Positions 6,362-8,468 of a stretch of DNA of 8,468 nucleotides are shown here, in pieces; position 1 is the first letter of the stretch; every line of letters starts with the position of its first letter. The notes beneath the pieces were generated by a model. It had not been told where the DNA came from. It was given only the letters and a program-made list of their open reading frames with translations, and did no database searches. The position numbers were made by a program, and so were the translations under genes. This stretch comes from an uncultured Ruminococcus sp. (GTDB lineage Bacteria; Bacillota; Clostridia; Oscillospirales; Ruminococcaceae), in the NCBI GenBank assembly GCA_946404705.1, contig CAMJES010000078.1, positions 1-8,468 of the forward strand. Reading direction: 5' to 3'.

Positions 6362-6991
6362 ATGGTTATTTTCATGATAAGTTACAGCATTTATCAACTT
6401 GGAATAATGGCTGCGATAATTTCATTTCTGGGATTTCTGCTTGAAAATGTATGGCTTGCGTTCACAAAGGGCTATATTGACAACCGTAATATGACAATGC
6501 CGTTTCTTTTCGGCTACGGAATGGCGGTCATCTCTATATATGCGGTTTTCGGAACGCCTCAAAATATGGTTCTTGCAGGAAAACTCCCCGTAAAAGAACA
6601 CAGCGAGCTTATATACTTCATTGCGGTATTCTTTGCGGTAAGCATCGGCGAGATCGTTCTCGGATACGCGGTTGAAAAGCTTTGCGGCTTTGAATACTGG
6701 AACTATTCAAGGCTTCCGCTGCACGTTACAAAATACACAAGCGTTTTCACAAGTCTTGGTTTTGCGGCAATTATTTCACTTTTTATGCGCTATGCGTTCT
6801 GCCCGATAATGGATATCATAGGCTGGATCAACCCTGCGGTCGGCAAGGCTGCTGCGTTTCTGCTGACGGCGGTGATGTTCACAGATTTTGTCGTAAGCTT
6901 CTACCGTATGCACAAGAACCGTTCGCTCAACGAACGCTGGAGAATTTCGATATCCGATGACGACCACCGCATCGTTAAGACCACGATATGA
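6362..6991 (+). CDS. PF06541-type membrane protein (putative 'ABC transporter type IV' family)
   Basis: A 209-residue integral membrane protein with about four to five hydrophobic segments. It matches my memory of the PF06541 family (putative ABC transporter type IV, CmpB): an N-terminal helix with L-L-E-N-V-W (26-31), then D-N-R (40-42) and M-P-F-L-F-G-Y-G (46-53), and later G-E at 96-97 and W-N-Y-S at 113-116. The C-terminus from about 184 is basic and cytoplasmic. The biochemical function of this family is not established and the ABC transporter label is historical; no ATP-binding domain is present or adjacent. AAAGGA at 6351-6356 serves the ATG at 6362, though the spacing (5 bases) is short. 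The in-frame ATG at 6374 (M5) is an alternative, served by the second AAAGG. No convincing intrinsic terminator follows. Confidence 0.75.
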   Translation: MVIFMISYSIYQLGIMAAIISFLGFLLENVWLAFTKGYIDNRNMTMPFLFGYGMAVISIYAVFGTPQNMVLAGKLPVKEHSELIYFIAVFFAVSIGEIVLGYAVEKLCGFEYWNYSRLPLHVTKYTSVFTSLGFAAIISLFMRYAFCPIMDIIGWINPAVGKAAAFLLTAVMFTDFVVSFYRMHKNRSLNERWRISISDDDHRIVKTTI

Positions 6992-7016
6992 CATAATACA
7001 TTTTTAACGGATGATT

Positions 7017-7047
7017 TTTGTAGGGGACGGGTTTCCCGTCCCGATTT
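7017..7047 (+). repeat. REP-like palindromic element with GTAG tag, copy 1
   Basis: GTAG (7020-7023) is followed directly by a perfect 8-bp inverted repeat, GGGACGGG (7024-7031) and CCCGTCCC (7035-7042), with a 3-base loop, then GATTT. A GTAG tetranucleotide at the foot of a GC-rich palindrome is the hallmark of REP sequences mobilised by RAYT (TnpA-REP, Y1 HUH) transposases. It lies 32 bases after the PF06541 gene stop and could also act as a weak 3' hairpin; the poor T-tract argues against a normal terminator. Confidence 0.6.
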
Positions 7048-7081
7048 CGGTAATTCAGACACGGATATTTCGTACAAAATC

Positions 7082-7120
7082 TTTTGTAGGAAATTCCATA
7101 ATGACAGAATTGCCCGATTT
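7082..7120 (+). repeat. Degenerate second REP-like element
   Basis: It shares both ends with the element at 7017-7047: TTTTGTAGG at the left (7082-7090 versus 7017-7025) and CCCGATTT at the right (7113-7120 versus 7040-7047). The middle differs but still forms a hairpin, AATTC (7092-7096) with GAATT (7107-7111), plus two flanking G-C pairs across one mismatch. Same orientation, 65 bp downstream. Its last two bases are the first two of the -35 box of the response-regulator promoter. Confidence 0.4.
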
Positions 7121-7147
7121 GACAACAGTAAAATAAAATAGTATAAT
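7119..7147 (+). promoter_or_regulatory. Perfect consensus sigma-A promoter of the two-component operon
   Basis: TTGACA (7119-7124) and TATAAT (7142-7147) have a 17-bp spacer; every consensus position matches. The predicted transcription start is near 7153, inside the left arm of a long inverted repeat (7150-7180). Confidence 0.8.
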
Positions 7148-7149
7148 AT

Positions 7150-7180
7150 GGGCAGTAAAGCTTTATTCGCTTTACTGCCC
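7150..7180 (+). promoter_or_regulatory. 12-bp perfect inverted repeat at the transcription start of the regulator operon
   Basis: GGGCAGTAAAGC (7150-7161) and GCTTTACTGCCC (7169-7180) are perfect complements around a 7-base centre. No T-tract follows, so it is not a terminator. It begins two bases after the -10 box and covers the predicted +1. It could be a repressor operator, or a hairpin at the 5' end of the mRNA that slows decay. The centre also contains GCTTTA twice, 9 bp apart. I cannot tell these roles apart from the sequence. Confidence 0.6.
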
Positions 7181-7204
7181 TAATTTGCGAAGGAGATTAC
7201 TTTT

Positions 7205-7876
7205 ATGTTTAAAATTCTTGTTGCCGAAGATGATACGGAACTGAGAAAGCTGTTCTGCACGGTTTTAAACAACAATTCATACAGCACCTTTGAAGCTTCC
7301 AACGGTGAAGAAGCGCTTGACATTATTGACAAGGAATATATCGACCTTATCATTTCCGATATTATGATGCCGAAAATGGACGGTTACGAGCTTACAAAGC
7401 AGCTGCGCGAATCGGGAATTGATATACCTATTCTTATGGTAACAGCCAAGGACGGCATTTTCTACAAGCGCGAAGGGTTCAGCTCGGGTACGGACGATTA
7501 TATGGTAAAGCCTGTTGACGTAAACGAGCTTATATGGCGTGTTCAGGCTCTTTTGCGGCGTTCAAAGAGCATTCACGAGCGAAAGCTTACTATCGGAAGC
7601 ACCACGCTTGAATGTGATTCCTACACGATAAGCTGCAATGGCGAAAGCACGGTTCTTCCGCCGAAGGAGTTCAATCTGCTGTACAAGCTTGCGTCTGCGC
7701 CGAACAGGACATTTACACGAATACAGATAATGGACGAGATATGGGGACTTGATTCGGAATCCACTCCGCACACGCTTGAAGTCCACATCGGACGTTTGAG
7801 AGAACATCTCAAAGACAATCCCGACATTGAGATTGTGACCGTCCGAAATCTCGGATACAAGGTAAAAACGAAATGA
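7205..7876 (+). CDS. OmpR-family two-component response regulator
   Basis: A 223-residue cytoplasmic DNA-binding regulator. The receiver domain (about 1-120) has the acidic pair D9-D10 (after E8), phospho-acceptor D52 in S-D-I-M-M-P, conserved T80 and K102-P103. The OmpR/PhoB winged-helix domain (about 128-222) includes L-P-P-K-E-F-N-L-L, I-M-D-E-I-W-G, V-H-I-G-R-L-R and the final V-R-N-L-G-Y-K-V. From memory, the G-T-D-D-Y..K-P..E-L-I-W-R segment and the winged helix resemble HssR-type regulators more than PhoB, but this does not establish the signal. The start follows AAGGAG (7190-7195) by 9 bases. The stop overlaps the start of the histidine kinase gene (ATGA at 7873-7876), so the pair is translationally coupled and certainly functions together. 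Confidence 0.95.
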   Translation: MFKILVAEDDTELRKLFCTVLNNNSYSTFEASNGEEALDIIDKEYIDLIISDIMMPKMDGYELTKQLRESGIDIPILMVTAKDGIFYKREGFSSGTDDYMVKPVDVNELIWRVQALLRRSKSIHERKLTIGSTTLECDSYTISCNGESTVLPPKEFNLLYKLASAPNRTFTRIQIMDEIWGLDSESTPHTLEVHIGRLREHLKDNPDIEIVTVRNLGYKVKTK

Positions 7877-8423
7877 AAAAAAAGAAAAAAGAAAAGGTTT
7901 CCCTCCGTCTGACGATACTTTTCACGGTCATTGTCAGCCTTATAATGGCTGCGAGCATTCTCCTTGCAGGCATAATCATGATAATAATCAATTTTACGAA
8001 TATTTTTGAGGACGGAAATATTCCGCTTTTTATTGCGATCTACATAGTAATTATTTGTATGTTTTTTGCAGGTATCGCCACTAAAATTATCAGCGACAAG
8101 ATATTCGTGCCGATGATAAAGCTAAACGAATCAATGAAGCGTGTCGCAGGGGGAGATTTTACCGTTCGGATGAACGAAACGGGAATGTTCCGAGAAGTTC
8201 GTGAGATGATACACAACTTCAACATTATGACCAAGGAGCTTGGCAGCAACAAGATAATCCACACCGATTTCACACGAAACGTTTCGCACGAAATGAAAAC
8301 TCCGCTTTCAACGATAGAAGGCTATGCAACGCTTTTGCAAGACCCGAACATCAGTTACGAAAACCGCGCCGAATACGCCGCAAAGATAATACAGAACACC
8401 AAGCGGCTTTCCGCGCTGACGGG
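7873..8423 (+). CDS. Sensor histidine kinase, 3' end missing at the contig end
   Basis: The N-terminal ~183 residues of the kinase partner of the upstream response regulator, sharing ATGA with it. A poly-Lys N-terminus precedes membrane segment 1 (about 13-39), a short outside loop of about 10 residues (F-T-N-I-F-E-D-G-N), membrane segment 2 (about 50-69), a HAMP-like linker (about 71-125; V-P-M-I-K-L and G-G-D-F) and a HisKA domain with the phospho-acceptor H139 in V-S-H-E-M-K-T-P-L. The catalytic ATPase domain (N, G1, F, G2 boxes) is absent because the sequence ends. From position 8424 the DNA is sequencing adapter, so the apparent last residues D-R-K-S-V-V and the TAG at 8443 are artefacts, not a natural truncation. 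The very short outside loop suggests that the signal is sensed in or at the membrane, or through a partner protein. Confidence 0.92.
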
Positions 8424-8468
8424 AGATCGGAAGAGCGTCGTGTAGGGAAAGAGTGTAGATCTCGGTGG
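8424..8468. other. Illumina TruSeq adapter contamination (not genomic)
   Basis: From AGATCGGAAGAGC at 8424 to the last base, 45 bases match, as far as I recall it, the reverse complement of the Illumina universal (P5-side) adapter without a mismatch. The adapter starts inside a coding frame and runs to the contig end, as expected when untrimmed read-through is assembled. It supplies the false stop codon (8443-8445) of the histidine kinase. Confidence 0.97.

Noticed and set aside
7024..7042. GC-rich hairpin as the terminator of the PF06541 gene
   Set aside because: The stem is strong but is followed by GATTT rather than a T-tract. The GTAG tag and a second related copy fit a REP-like element better.
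1..8468. CRISPR array, tRNA or rRNA genes, prophage or insertion sequence
   Set aside because: No regularly spaced repeats, tRNA or rRNA signature, transposase, integrase or phage structural gene is visible on either strand.

Overview
The window reads as a stretch of a Clostridia genome (Bacillota), most likely from the Ruminococcus/Oscillospiraceae group. This is inferred from AT-rich intergenic DNA, moderate-GC coding sequence, AAGGAG-type ribosome binding sites, near-consensus sigma-A promoters (TTGACA/TATAAT, 17-18 bp spacers), two lipoproteins and the gene families present. No rRNA or marker gene is available to confirm this. The window looks like a whole assembled contig: its last 45 bases are Illumina adapter, not genome, and they truncate the final gene.

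Layout. Positions 1-17 hold the first five codons of a divergent minus-strand gene with its own promoter and a palindrome in the promoter spacer. A plus-strand promoter (261-289) is followed at once by a strong intrinsic terminator (307-346) and then a MATE efflux pump (368-1756), which suggests an attenuated drug-pump gene. Next come a lipoprotein polysaccharide deacetylase (1863-2651) with its own promoter and terminator, then a stand-alone RelQ-type small alarmone synthetase (2806-3486) behind a perfect consensus promoter. A probable two-gene operon follows: an orphan sugar-type solute-binding lipoprotein (3578-4822) and a membrane-anchored HD-GYP phosphodiesterase with an extracytoplasmic helical domain (4858-6228), closed by a terminator that overlaps the stop codon. 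A PF06541-type membrane protein (6362-6991) sits behind a -10-only promoter preceded by 11-bp-period repeats. The intergenic region 6992-7204 carries two REP-like hairpins, each led by GTAG, then a perfect consensus promoter and a 12-bp inverted repeat at the predicted start of transcription. These precede an OmpR-family response regulator (7205-7876) and its overlapping histidine kinase (7873 to the contig end, truncated).

How the genes may fit together. The theme is envelope and stress signalling: efflux, cell-wall deacetylation, (p)ppGpp synthesis, c-di-GMP breakdown and a two-component system. The most interesting candidate system is the binding-protein/HD-GYP pair. It has no transporter permease or ATPase beside it and may be a ligand-sensing lipoprotein that controls a c-di-GMP phosphodiesterase across the membrane. 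All individual protein families are known. The novel aspects proposed here are regulatory or combinatorial and remain inference.
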